DNA from: Andeanibacterium sp035497315 | GTDB lineage: Bacteria > Pseudomonadota > Alphaproteobacteria > Sphingomonadales > Sphingomonadaceae | Direction: 5' to 3' | Assembly: GCA_035497315.1 (NCBI GenBank) | Contig: DATJDU010000098.1 | Coordinates: 1-18,359 of the forward strand | DNA: 18,359 nt | In this document: positions 1 through 7,550 of the stretch, in pieces | Layout of the letters: the number at the start of each line of letters is the position of its first letter | How positions within the stretch are numbered: the stretch's first letter is position 1 | Program-made: the position numbers and the translations under genes | Notes under the pieces: model-generated | Seen by the model: the letters and a program-made list of their open reading frames with translations, nothing else | Databases searched by the model: none | What the model was told of the DNA's origin: nothing

Positions 1-44
1 CAGCATTGCTCCCTTGTTCGCATGAACAACGCGGCCGGTGCGGG

Positions 45-300
45 TGTGTGCAAGCCGGGGGGCGTATCCCCGGATGGCAAAGCCTCTCGCGCCAGATGCG
101 GTTACCGGATGGGTGCTTCGCTGCCTGCCTGCAATCCCGGCTCCCTTTTGGGCCGGGCTCCGGCGCAGGACCGTAAGCACCGCAGGCGCGGGATCACCCG
201 CGCGGAATCAGGCCCGGCTGCGAGCCCGCGGGTCCGGTTCCGGACGGTGGCCGATTGGGCAGAGCCCGGCGAATGGTGGAAACGCCGGGCCTCTCGCTAG
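45..300 (-). promoter_or_regulatory. GC-rich structured intergenic region, possible RNA leader of a gene off the left edge
   Basis: No convincing gene lies in 1-514. The part up to 300 is dense in perfect stems: CCGGGG/CCCCGG at 55-60 and 68-73; GGTGCTT/AAGCACC at 112-118 and 175-181, enclosing CCCGGC/GCCGGG at 136-141 and 152-157; GCGCGGG/CCCGCGC at 186-192 and 197-203; GTCCG/CGGAC at 232-236 and 241-245; and GCCCGGCG/CGCCGGGC at 264-271 and 283-290. On the minus strand AAGGGAG (about 9-15) is followed by ATG at 6-4, so a minus-strand gene may begin at the edge and this would be its leader. The minus strand has an AAAAGGGA box and a GGTAACCGC segment that loosely recall a cobalamin riboswitch, but I see no clean B12 box, so that identity is only a possibility. 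Strand is inferred. Confidence 0.35.
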
Positions 301-372
301 CTTTCCGCCCGCCTCCTGCACGCGCCACTTCCTGACGCCGTGCCGGCCGCGCGATTGGTTCTTCTGGTTTCT

Positions 373-388
373 ACACTGGCGTTAGTGT
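373..388. repeat. Short inverted repeat in the region before the aminotransferase gene
   Basis: ACACT at 373-377 and AGTGT at 384-388 form a 5-bp inverted repeat around a 6-base spacer, about 125 bases before the aminotransferase start. It could be an operator half-site pair or chance. Nothing else was recognised in 301-500. Confidence 0.2.
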
Positions 389-514
389 CCGGGTTCGCCG
401 CCGGATGGGCTTTCATATGTTGCGCCAGCCCTCAAGGCGCCACCTGCCCCCAACTCCCATTTGCCTCCCGCGCCAAATCGTGAAAAAGGCCTCGCACGAA
501 AACAGGAGAGTCCC

Positions 515-1651
515 ATGCCCGGTCTGCGCCCCGAAATCGATCCCGATGGTCTGCTTGAATTCTCGGTAGTGTTCACCGACCGTTCGCTGAACCACATGAG
601 CCAGGCCTTCCAGGGCGTGATGCGCGACATCCATGCGACTCTGTGCGAAGTCTATCATGCCAAGCGCGCCGTGATCGTCCCCGGCGGCGGCACTTATGCG
701 ATGGAGGCCGTCGCCCGCCAGTTCGCCACCGGCCAGAAGGTGATGGTGATCCGCAACGGCTTCTTCTCCTATCGCTGGACGCAGATTTTCGAAGCCGGTT
801 CGATCCCTTCGGAAGAGATCGTGCTGAAGGCACGCCGCACCGGCAATGGCGGGGCCGACGCGCCCTTCGCCCCGGTGCCGATCGAGGAAGCGGTTGCCGC
901 GATCAAGGCGGAAAAGCCCGCCGTGCTGTTCGCCCCCCATGTGGAAACCGCATCGGGCATCATCCTGCCGGAAGATTACATCGCGGCGCTGGCCGATGCC
1001 GTCCATTCGGTGGGCGGGCTGTTCGTGCTGGATTGCATCGCCTCGGGCTGCGCCTGGGTGGATATGGAAGCAACCGGCGTGGACGTGCTGATTTCCGCCC
1101 CGCAAAAGGGCTGGTCCGCCCCGCCCTCTGCCGGGCTGGTGATGATGCGCGATGCTGCGCTGGAACGCTGCCGCGAAACGAAGTCCACCAGCTTCGCCGC
1201 CGATCTGGGCAAGTGGAACACGATCATGGAAGCCTATCTCAACGGCGGCCATGCCTATCACGCCACCATGCCCACCGATGCCCTGCGCGTGTTCCGCGAT
1301 GCCATGCTGGAAACCAAGCGGATCGGCTTCGACAAGCTCTGCGCCGCCCAGTGGGAACAGGGCAACAAGGTGCGCGAGATGTTTGCCGCGCGCGGCATCA
1401 AGTCGGTGGCCGCGGAAGGCTTTGGCGCCCCCGGCGTGGTGGTGTGCTTCACCGAAGACCCGGAACTGCAGAACGGCAAGAAATTCGCCGCACTGGGCCT
1501 GCAGATCGCAGCGGGCGTGCCGCTGATGGTGGATGAAGGTCCGGACTACAAGAGCTTCCGCATCGGCCTGTTCGGCCTCGACAAGCTGAAGGACGTGCCC
1601 GCCAGCCTCGCCCGGCTGGAAGCCGCTTTCGACGAGGTGTTCCCAGCCTGA
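515..1651 (+). CDS. Class V aminotransferase (alanine-glyoxylate / serine-pyruvate type)
   Basis: A PLP-dependent fold-type I, class V aminotransferase of 378 residues, probably moving an amino group between a small amino acid (alanine or serine) and glyoxylate or pyruvate in the cytosol. The start at 515 is chosen because AGGAG at 504-508 sits six bases before it; an in-frame ATG at 461 lacks such a site. Visible family features are the glycine-rich PGGGT phosphate-binding turn (residues 56-60), PHVETASG (141-148), the pyridine-binding aspartate in VLDCIASG (Asp173) and the Schiff-base lysine in SAPQKGW (Lys198). Length fits the family. It stands alone, with a hairpin behind it at 1675-1706. 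The exact amino donor cannot be read from sequence; 2-aminoethylphosphonate transaminase is a less likely alternative. Confidence 0.85.
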   Translation: MPGLRPEIDPDGLLEFSVVFTDRSLNHMSQAFQGVMRDIHATLCEVYHAKRAVIVPGGGTYAMEAVARQFATGQKVMVIRNGFFSYRWTQIFEAGSIPSEEIVLKARRTGNGGADAPFAPVPIEEAVAAIKAEKPAVLFAPHVETASGIILPEDYIAALADAVHSVGGLFVLDCIASGCAWVDMEATGVDVLISAPQKGWSAPPSAGLVMMRDAALERCRETKSTSFAADLGKWNTIMEAYLNGGHAYHATMPTDALRVFRDAMLETKRIGFDKLCAAQWEQGNKVREMFAARGIKSVAAEGFGAPGVVVCFTEDPELQNGKKFAALGLQIAAGVPLMVDEGPDYKSFRIGLFGLDKLKDVPASLARLEAAFDEVFPA

Positions 1652-1674
1652 ACCACGCTTTGCGCGCCGGGCGG

Positions 1675-1710
1675 AAGGGGGCTGAATCCTGTGGACAAGC
1701 CCCCTTTCCA
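1675..1710 (+). terminator. Probable terminator after the aminotransferase gene
   Basis: AAGGGGGCT at 1675-1683 pairs perfectly with AGCCCCCTT at 1698-1706 (9 bp, 14-base loop), 24 bases after the aminotransferase stop. Only three T follow directly, and TTTT comes at 1718-1721, so termination strength is uncertain. Confidence 0.5.
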
Positions 1711-1757
1711 CCCCCCGTTTTAACCGGGCGTTAGGGATACAGGCATAAGCCCCGGGA

Positions 1758-2804
1758 ATGGGCAGGAAACGCACAACAGAACAGCGTGCGAAAGTGGATG
1801 CGGGCTTTTGTGAGCGCCGCAGCTTCGCCTTTCGCATCACTAAGCTGCAAACCTGGTCCATCCTTTTACCGGGCGTCCTCCTCACCGGCCTGATCGATTA
1901 TTTCACCGGTTCCGAAGTGTGGCTCGGCCCGATCTATATGTCATTCATCGGACTGGCCGCATGGGCGCTGGGATGGCGCCAGGCGCTTGGCCTGCTCGGC
2001 GCCTGCATCTTCATCAGCGTGATTGCCAACAGCCAGCACCTCTATCCTTACGAACACCCGGTACAGGCCTGGGATTTCATTGTTCGCATCCCGCCGATAA
2101 TCGCCATCATCGCCCTTCTGGCCCATGCCCGCCACGCCTGCGAAGTCGAATGGCGGCTGGCGCGGACCGATCAGCTTACCGGCGCGCTCAACCGCAAGGC
2201 CTTTTTCGAGATGGCCGGGGCAATCGAGGAATCCAGGGGCTGGCATGTGCTGGCCTATGCCGATCTCGACGGATTGAAGGCGCTGAACGACATGCACGGC
2301 CATGCTCGCGGAGATGCGAGCCTCAAGGCCTTCGCCCGGCATGTCAGGGCCGCGATCCGCAAGGACGATATCTTCGCCCGCATCGGCGGGGACGAATTCC
2401 TGGTCTATATGCCGGTGCGAGATGCGCAGGCCGGGCTGACGGTGGCCAACCGCCTGCACGTGGCGATGAATACCGCGACCAATGAATTCTTCGACGGATT
2501 GAACTGCAGCGTCGGCGCACTGATCCTCGCGCCCGGCCAGCGTTCGATAGACCGCGAACTGCGCCTGGCGGACGAATTGATGTATGAAGCCAAGCAAAGC
2601 GGTGCGGCGCTGACCGTGGCCACCGCGCGCCTGCGCGGCGAAGGCTTCGCCTCCGAAGGACGCTGGATGTCCACCCCTGCCATGGCCTATGCCGCAGCGG
2701 CGGGGAACGAATTCAGGCAGGCCCCACGCAAGGAAGACACCGAAGCTTCCTCATCGGACCAGCAGAAGCCCGGCGGCCCCACGCAATCGCGCGCAGCCGC
2801 CTGA
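1758..2804 (+). CDS. Membrane-anchored GGDEF diguanylate cyclase
   Basis: A 348-residue protein predicted to make cyclic di-GMP from two GTP at the inner membrane. About 30 basic, cytosolic N-terminal residues are followed by four hydrophobic segments at roughly 34-50, 54-72, 76-93 and 105-124, then a GGDEF domain from about 132. That domain has the DxLTGxxNR entry motif (138-146), the metal-binding YADLDGLK strand (about 167-174), the NDMHGH loop and an intact catalytic GGDEF (210-214). RKDD (201-204), five residues before GGDEF, matches the RxxD inhibitory site, so product feedback is likely. No EAL domain is present. The last 60 or so residues are Ala/Ser/Gln-rich and look disordered. No clear ribosome binding site precedes the ATG; a GTG at 1794 is an alternative start. 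The gene converges on the next one with a 34-base gap. Confidence 0.85.
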   Translation: MGRKRTTEQRAKVDAGFCERRSFAFRITKLQTWSILLPGVLLTGLIDYFTGSEVWLGPIYMSFIGLAAWALGWRQALGLLGACIFISVIANSQHLYPYEHPVQAWDFIVRIPPIIAIIALLAHARHACEVEWRLARTDQLTGALNRKAFFEMAGAIEESRGWHVLAYADLDGLKALNDMHGHARGDASLKAFARHVRAAIRKDDIFARIGGDEFLVYMPVRDAQAGLTVANRLHVAMNTATNEFFDGLNCSVGALILAPGQRSIDRELRLADELMYEAKQSGAALTVATARLRGEGFASEGRWMSTPAMAYAAAAGNEFRQAPRKEDTEASSSDQQKPGGPTQSRAAA

Positions 2805-2838
2805 AGCATTCTCTAACGCGGGCCTTTCGGCGCGCCGA

Positions 2839-3162
2839 TCAGCTCTTGCCGAACAGACCCTTCGCCATGTCGGCAATGTCGTCGAGCGGATTGCCGTCAC
2901 CATCCAGGTCGAGCATGTTGGCGAATTCCATCAGCGAGCCTTCCCCGCCGATATGCTCCACGATCTGCTGGAGCGTGCCCTTGGGCAGGCCGGTTTGGGC
3001 CGCAGCCGCTTCCACCGTATCGCCTTCGAGCTGGTGGGCATGGCCCAGCGCGGCAATCGCCTTTTCCGCAACGCCCGGTTCGATGCCCAGCTTGCTTGCA
3101 AGGTTGGCCACATCGTCAGGTGCGCCGGAAATGCCCTTGAGGATCGAATCGAAAACACTCAT
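2839..3162 (-). CDS. Small DUF937/YidB-like protein with a DxDGDG loop
   Basis: A 107-residue acidic protein with no signal peptide or membrane segment. The N-terminal two thirds are short helices of the DUF937/YidB kind (about 14-45, with LASKLGIEPGVAEKAIAALG, then a second helical unit near 50-75). The C-terminal part carries DLDGDGNPLDDI, an EF-hand or dockerin-like acidic loop, followed by a Gly-ending amphipathic helix; both are typical of DUF937 C-termini. The start is well supported by AAGGAG at 3170-3175, seven bases upstream. A TTGACT about 80 bases before the start could be a -35 element, with no convincing -10. Its role is unknown; YidB-like proteins are a poorly characterised family. 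The gene lies downstream of pckA on the same strand, but a strong hairpin separates them, so it is probably a separate unit. Confidence 0.75.
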   Translation of the reverse strand: MSVFDSILKGISGAPDDVANLASKLGIEPGVAEKAIAALGHAHQLEGDTVEAAAAQTGLPKGTLQQIVEHIGGEGSLMEFANMLDLDGDGNPLDDIADMAKGLFGKS

Positions 3163-3305
3163 GCGCCCACTCCTTCAACATAATGATTGAACTGGCTGAT
3201 AATCGGACTGGCATGATGCGCCGATGCTGCATTGGTGCAAGTCAAAATTCCGCCGGTGCGGACCACGCAAGGCCTTGAATTCAGACGAATGAACCCGGGA
3301 ATCAG

Positions 3306-3334
3306 AAAAGGGGGCCCTTGCGGTACCCCCTTTT
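3306..3334. terminator. Terminator of pckA, symmetrical for both strands
   Basis: AAAAGGGGG at 3306-3314 and CCCCCTTTT at 3326-3334 form a perfect 9-bp stem with an 11-base loop. The tract ends in T4 when read on either strand. It lies 36 bases past the pckA stop, so it most likely ends the pckA transcript and isolates the small downstream gene. Confidence 0.75.
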
Positions 3335-3370
3335 CCTCCTCTCCAACTCGTGTGCGGAGCTGGCCGCGCC

Positions 3371-4963
3371 TTATGCTACGGGCGCCGCCTGCTTCACGCT
3401 CTCGTCGACATGGTCGGCAAATTGCTCGAAATTGTCAACGAAGAGCTGAACGAGCTTCGCGGCAGTCGCGTCATACTCGTCCTTGTCGCTCCAGGTGGAA
3501 CGCGGATCGAGGATCGAAGTATCGACCCCCGGCACGGCCACCGGCACATCGAAGCCGAAGTTGGGATCCTTGCGGAACTCGGCATTGTTCAGCGAACCGT
3601 CGAGCGCGGCATTCAGCAGCGCACGGGTTTCCTTGATCGGCATGCGCTTGCCCACGCCATATTTGCCGCCGGTCCAGCCGGTGTTGACGAGCCAACAAGA
3701 CACGCCGCCCTTGGCAATGCGTTCCTTCAGGAGGTTGCCATAGACGCTCGGGTGGCGCGGCATGAAGGGTGCGCCGAAGCAGGTCGAGAAAGTGGCTTCC
3801 GGTTCGGTCACGCCAATTTCCGTGCCAGCCACCTTGGCGGTGTAACCCGACAGGAAGTGATACATCGCCTGATCGGGAGTGAGGCGCGAGATCGGAGGCA
3901 GCACGCCGAAGGCATCGGCAGTGAGCATGATCACATTCGAGGGAACCGGGCCGAGATTTTCTTCCGACGCATTCGGAATGAAGTCGATCGGATAGGCACC
4001 GCGGCTGTTCTCGGCGAGCGAGTTGTCGTCGAAATCCAGTTCGCGAGTCGCCTCGTCCATCACGACGTTTTCAAGCACGGTGCCGAACATGCGGCTGGTG
4101 GCGTAGATTTCCGGCTCGGCCTCGGCCGAAAGGCGGATCATCTTGGCGTAGCAGCCGCCTTCGAAATTGAAGACCGCCGTGTCCGACCAGCCATGTTCGT
4201 CATCGCCGATCAGCGTACGGCTGGCATCGGCCGAAAGCGTGGTCTTGCCGGTGCCGGAAAGGCCGAAGAACACAGCCGTCTTGCCATCCGCGCCGATATT
4301 GGCGGAACAATGCATCGGCATCACGCCCTTGGCCGGCAGCAGGAAGTTGAGGATACCGAACACGCTCTTCTTCATTTCGCCGGCATATTTGGTGCCGCCG
4401 ATGAGGATCAGCTTTTCCGACAGATTGACCGCGATCACCGTCTCGCTGCGGCAGCCGTGGCGCGCCGGATCGGCGACGAAGCTGGGCAGATCGATAATGG
4501 TATATTCCGGCACGAAGCCGTCCAGCTCAGCCGCCTCAGGGCGTACCAGCAGGGTGCGGATGAACTGATTGTGCCAGGCCAGTTCGTTGATCACGCGCAC
4601 ATTGACGCGGTGATCGATCTGCGACCCGCCGAACAGATCGGCCACGTAGAGCTGGTCCTTTTCAGCCAGCGCCTTGAAGAAATCTTCCTTCAGCGCGGCG
4701 AAATGTTCCGGGCTCATTTCGACATTGGTCTTGCCCCACCACACGGTGTGTTCGGTCACGCCGTCGCGCACCATGAACTTGTCCTTTGCCGAACGGCCGG
4801 TGTGCTGGCCGGTCTCCACCACCAGCGGGCCGTGGGCGGCAAGGCGGCCTTCGCCGTTGCGCACGGCATGCTCGACAAGCGAGGCAGTGCCCAAATTCGC
4901 GTGGATCTTGGCGGACGTAGCAATGCCCTGACGGTCGAGCGGGAAGGAAAGCGGGGCGGTCAA
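3371..4963 (-). CDS. pckA: Phosphoenolpyruvate carboxykinase (ATP)
   Basis: The ATP-dependent PEP carboxykinase converts oxaloacetate and ATP to PEP, CO2 and ADP, the first committed step of gluconeogenesis from TCA-cycle substrates. The 530-residue product shows TGRSAKDKF (about 55-63, substrate arginine), the GGTKYAGEMKKS metal and substrate lysine region (about 190-201), the kinase-1a P-loop GLSGTGKTT (about 234-242) and kinase-2 LIGDDEHGW (about 251-259). The start is taken as TTG at 4963 because GGAG at 4970-4973 is six bases upstream and the length then fits the family. An in-frame ATG at 5026 would add 21 unconserved-looking residues. It is divergent from chvI, sharing a 243-base control region, as in rhizobia where ChvIG and pckA are neighbours. 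Confidence 0.95.
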   Translation of the reverse strand: MTAPLSFPLDRQGIATSAKIHANLGTASLVEHAVRNGEGRLAAHGPLVVETGQHTGRSAKDKFMVRDGVTEHTVWWGKTNVEMSPEHFAALKEDFFKALAEKDQLYVADLFGGSQIDHRVNVRVINELAWHNQFIRTLLVRPEAAELDGFVPEYTIIDLPSFVADPARHGCRSETVIAVNLSEKLILIGGTKYAGEMKKSVFGILNFLLPAKGVMPMHCSANIGADGKTAVFFGLSGTGKTTLSADASRTLIGDDEHGWSDTAVFNFEGGCYAKMIRLSAEAEPEIYATSRMFGTVLENVVMDEATRELDFDDNSLAENSRGAYPIDFIPNASEENLGPVPSNVIMLTADAFGVLPPISRLTPDQAMYHFLSGYTAKVAGTEIGVTEPEATFSTCFGAPFMPRHPSVYGNLLKERIAKGGVSCWLVNTGWTGGKYGVGKRMPIKETRALLNAALDGSLNNAEFRKDPNFGFDVPVAVPGVDTSILDPRSTWSDKDEYDATAAKLVQLFVDNFEQFADHVDESVKQAAPVA

Positions 4964-5206
4964 GTTTGTCTCCAGACTAGGGGGCCAGAGTGTTCTGGTT
5001 GGCGTAGCGGCGTTTTTACGCTGCAAGAAACGGGGTTCGCATAGTCGCCGAAAGGCCCTTCGTCAAACTGCCGTAATTGCAGAGAAAATGCTGATTTATC
5101 ACAGTGTTTTACCGCATGTGCGTTGCAAGGGGAATCGGCTGAGGCGTTGTCTATTTCGCGCGAAATCGTTAATCGCAGGCTTCGAAACCAGCAGGACAGC
5201 CCGCAA
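4964..5206. promoter_or_regulatory. Divergent pckA / chvI control region
   Basis: This 243-base gap separates two divergent genes and must hold both promoters. It contains an AT-richer segment at about 5072-5112, unusual in this GC-rich DNA and a plausible promoter site, and GCGT/ACGC around TTTT near 5008-5019. I could not settle on -35/-10 pairs for either gene. A perfect 14-bp palindrome lies close to chvI and is listed separately. Confidence 0.6.
5153..5166. promoter_or_regulatory. Perfect 14-bp palindrome upstream of chvI
   Basis: ATTTCGCGCGAAAT reads the same on both strands and ends 40 bases before the chvI start codon. A dyad of this kind is typical of a dimeric regulator's operator. 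Autoregulation by ChvI or binding by another factor is inference only. Confidence 0.4.
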
Positions 5207-5980
5207 ATGGCGCATCAGCCCGGCCCTTCACACGCAAATCAGCCCCCTTCCCTGGCGGACGAACCGCAGCATGTGATCGCACTGGTGGACGATGATCGCA
5301 ACATTCTGACCAGCGTTTCGATCGCTCTCCAGTCCGAAGGTTTCGCCACCCGCGTCTATACGGACGGGACCGCCGCCCTGAAGGCGCTGACCGAGAATCC
5401 TCCCGATCTGGCCGTGTTCGACATCAAGATGCCGCGCATGGACGGAATGGAATTGCTGCGCCGCCTGCGGGAGACCTCCACTCTCCCGGTGATCTTCCTC
5501 ACCAGCAAGGACGACGAGCAGGACGAGGCCGAGGGCCTGGCCATGGGCGCCGACGATTATATCGCCAAACCCTTCAGCCAGAAGTTGCTGATCGCCCGCA
5601 TCCGCGCGATCCTGCGGCGCAGCACGATGGCCGTGCCCCAGGTCGGCGACGACGAGCCGGAGGCAGCTTCGGAGGGTGAGGAATTGCTGCGCGGCCGCCT
5701 GCGTATGGACCCGGCACGCCACAAAGTATGGTGGGACGATCTGATAGTATCGCTCACCGTTACAGAATTCCTGATCCTGGAGGCGCTGGCAAACCGCCCC
5801 GGCGTCATCAAGAGCCGCAACCAGTTGATGGACGCTGCGTACCCGGACGATGTCTTCGTGGACGACCGCACCGTGGACAGCCACATCAAGCGGATGCGCC
5901 GCAAGTTCCGTTCGGTGGACCCCGAATTTGGCGGGATCGAAACGCTTTATGGTGCGGGATACAGCTTCTCCGATGGCTGA
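5207..5980 (+). CDS. chvI: Two-component response regulator ChvI
   Basis: An OmpR/PhoB-type DNA-binding response regulator of 257 residues, partner of ChvG in the next gene. The receiver domain (about 22-138) has the acidic cluster DDD at 28-30, phospho-acceptor Asp72 in FDIKMPRMDG, Thr99 in LTSKDD and Lys121 in IAKPF. A C-terminal winged helix (about 160-257) carries the recognition-helix region RTVDSHIKRMRRKF. In rhizobia ChvI is acid- and envelope-responsive and needed for host contact; here it probably has a general envelope-stress role. ATG 5207 is chosen with AGGA at 5193-5196 upstream; a TTG at 5123 would add 28 residues with no homology feature. The first 20 residues are a Pro/His-rich extension. 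Its end overlaps the chvG start by eight bases, implying translational coupling. Confidence 0.93.
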   Translation: MAHQPGPSHANQPPSLADEPQHVIALVDDDRNILTSVSIALQSEGFATRVYTDGTAALKALTENPPDLAVFDIKMPRMDGMELLRRLRETSTLPVIFLTSKDDEQDEAEGLAMGADDYIAKPFSQKLLIARIRAILRRSTMAVPQVGDDEPEAASEGEELLRGRLRMDPARHKVWWDDLIVSLTVTEFLILEALANRPGVIKSRNQLMDAAYPDDVFVDDRTVDSHIKRMRRKFRSVDPEFGGIETLYGAGYSFSDG

Positions 5981-7550
5981 CACTCCCGAAGCCAGAAGAG
6001 TGGCGCGCCGCTTCGAGCGCCCGATCTTCACCCCTCGCGCATCACTGACGATCCGCATCCTCACTTTCAACATCATCGCCTTGTCGATCCTGGCGGGCAG
6101 TTTCTTCTATCTCGACAATTACCGGCGCCAGCTGATCGAGGAACGCTTCCGTCTTGCCCGCAGCGAAGCCCAGATCACGGCGGAGGCGCTGCTGGGCGTA
6201 CGGCCCGACCTGCGCGACCGGCTAATGGTGCAGATCGGGCAGGAACAGAAGCTGCGGTTGCGGCTCTACCACCCCGACGGAACGCTTGCCAAAGACAGCT
6301 TCGCCCTTGCGGAACCGTCCTTCACCTTCGTCGACCCGGACCGCGAGCCCTGGTTGCAGCATGCCGCCCGCTGGCTTGACCAGGGCATGGACGCGATCCT
6401 GGGCGCAGCCCCGGTGCCTGCCTATGTCGAACCGCGCAATACCGACGCAACCTCCTGGCGCGAACTTGCCCAGGCACGCGAAACGGGGCGGACGCAGATA
6501 TTCCTGCGCTATGCCCCCGATCGCACCCCCGTCATCACCGCGGCGGCTCCGGTAGGGCTGGACGGTACGACCCTGCTGACTACCCGCAATGCGATCGACA
6601 TCACCAAACGCGTGCGCGATGCGCGCCAGACGCTGGCGATCATCGTGGCCGCGGCGGTAATCATCTCGATCCAGCTTTCGCTTTATCTCGCGCGGATCAT
6701 TGTGCGCCCCCTGCGCGTACTGGTGCGCGCCGCCGTGAGAGTGCGGCTGGGGCGCGATCGCGAAGTGGTTGTCCCCCGCCTGCCCGAAAGGCGTGACGAA
6801 ATCGGCATGCTTGCCCGCGCCATTTCCGACATGAGTTCCGCCCTGCGTCACCGGATCGACGCAGTCGAGAGCTTTGCCGCGGATGTGGCGCATGAGCTGA
6901 AGAATCCCCTCGCTTCGCTGCGCAGCGCGCTGGAGGCCCTCTCCAAGGTCCAGGAGCCGGCGCTGAGGAGCCAGCTCACCGATATCGCATTGCACGACGT
7001 TCAGCGCATCGATCGGCTCGTGAGCGAGATTTCGGATGCCAGCCGCATCGATGCCGAGCTTACCCGAGCGACTTTCGAGCAGGTGGACCTGGCCGCTCTC
7101 ATCGACAATGCAGTCGGCGCGCGTGAACATCGCGTGGAAACGGAAGGCCGCGCCATAAGGCTCAAGCGCAAGGGGCGTGGTCCGTTCGTGGTTCTGGGCG
7201 TGCCTGCCCGACTGGAACGGGTGGTGGAGAACCTGCTGGACAACGCAGTCTCCTTTTCTCCTCCCAACGGCAAGATCACCATCGAACTGCGCACCCATGA
7301 CGATCTGGTGGAGGCCACGATCCGCGACCAGGGCCCGGGCATCCCGGAAGAGGAGCGCGAGAAAGTATTCGAACGTTTCCATTCGGTCCGCCCGGAAGAG
7401 GAAGGCTTTGGCGGCCATAGCGGCCTTGGTCTCGCCATCGCCCGAACCATTGTCGAAGCACATGACGGCACTCTGGTGCTGGGGGACACTCCGGCCGGCA
7501 AGACCGGTGCCTGCTTCATCATCACCCTGCCCGCGGCGGAACAGAAATGA
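5973..7550 (+). CDS. chvG: Two-component sensor histidine kinase ChvG
   Basis: A 525-residue inner-membrane sensor kinase. Transmembrane segments at about 27-46 and 218-240 enclose a periplasmic sensor of about 170 residues; then follow a HAMP linker (about 241-295), the HisKA dimerisation helix with AHELKNP (phosphorylated His307) and an HATPase domain with the N-box NLLDNA (420-425), G1 DQGPGIP (452-458) and G2 GHSGLGLAI (481-489). All key residues are present. In rhizobia the periplasmic repressor ExoR holds ChvG inactive; no exoR gene is in this window. Start ATG 5973 lies inside the end of chvI, and the stop overlaps the hprK start in ATGA, so chvI, chvG and hprK are almost certainly one transcript. 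Confidence 0.93.
   Translation: MADTPEARRVARRFERPIFTPRASLTIRILTFNIIALSILAGSFFYLDNYRRQLIEERFRLARSEAQITAEALLGVRPDLRDRLMVQIGQEQKLRLRLYHPDGTLAKDSFALAEPSFTFVDPDREPWLQHAARWLDQGMDAILGAAPVPAYVEPRNTDATSWRELAQARETGRTQIFLRYAPDRTPVITAAAPVGLDGTTLLTTRNAIDITKRVRDARQTLAIIVAAAVIISIQLSLYLARIIVRPLRVLVRAAVRVRLGRDREVVVPRLPERRDEIGMLARAISDMSSALRHRIDAVESFAADVAHELKNPLASLRSALEALSKVQEPALRSQLTDIALHDVQRIDRLVSEISDASRIDAELTRATFEQVDLAALIDNAVGAREHRVETEGRAIRLKRKGRGPFVVLGVPARLERVVENLLDNAVSFSPPNGKITIELRTHDDLVEATIRDQGPGIPEEEREKVFERFHSVRPEEEGFGGHSGLGLAIARTIVEAHDGTLVLGDTPAGKTGACFIITLPAAEQK

Noticed and set aside
45..250. RNase P RNA, tmRNA or signal recognition particle RNA
   Set aside because: None of the conserved cores that I know for these RNAs (for example GAGGAAAGTCC or GGAAGGGAGCA) occurs on either strand.
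413..1885. Long minus-strand open frame (490 codons) opposite the aminotransferase
   Set aside because: It is antisense to a gene with clear family motifs, is His/Gly/Arg-rich without domains and reflects GC-rich codon bias.
3350..5044. Plus-strand open frame of 564 codons opposite pckA
   Set aside because: It mirrors pckA codons; the translation is low-complexity (His, Arg, Ala, Gly) with no motif, while pckA is certain.
6222..7463. Minus-strand open frame opposite chvG
   Set aside because: It shadows a complete histidine kinase and has no ribosome binding site or recognisable domain.
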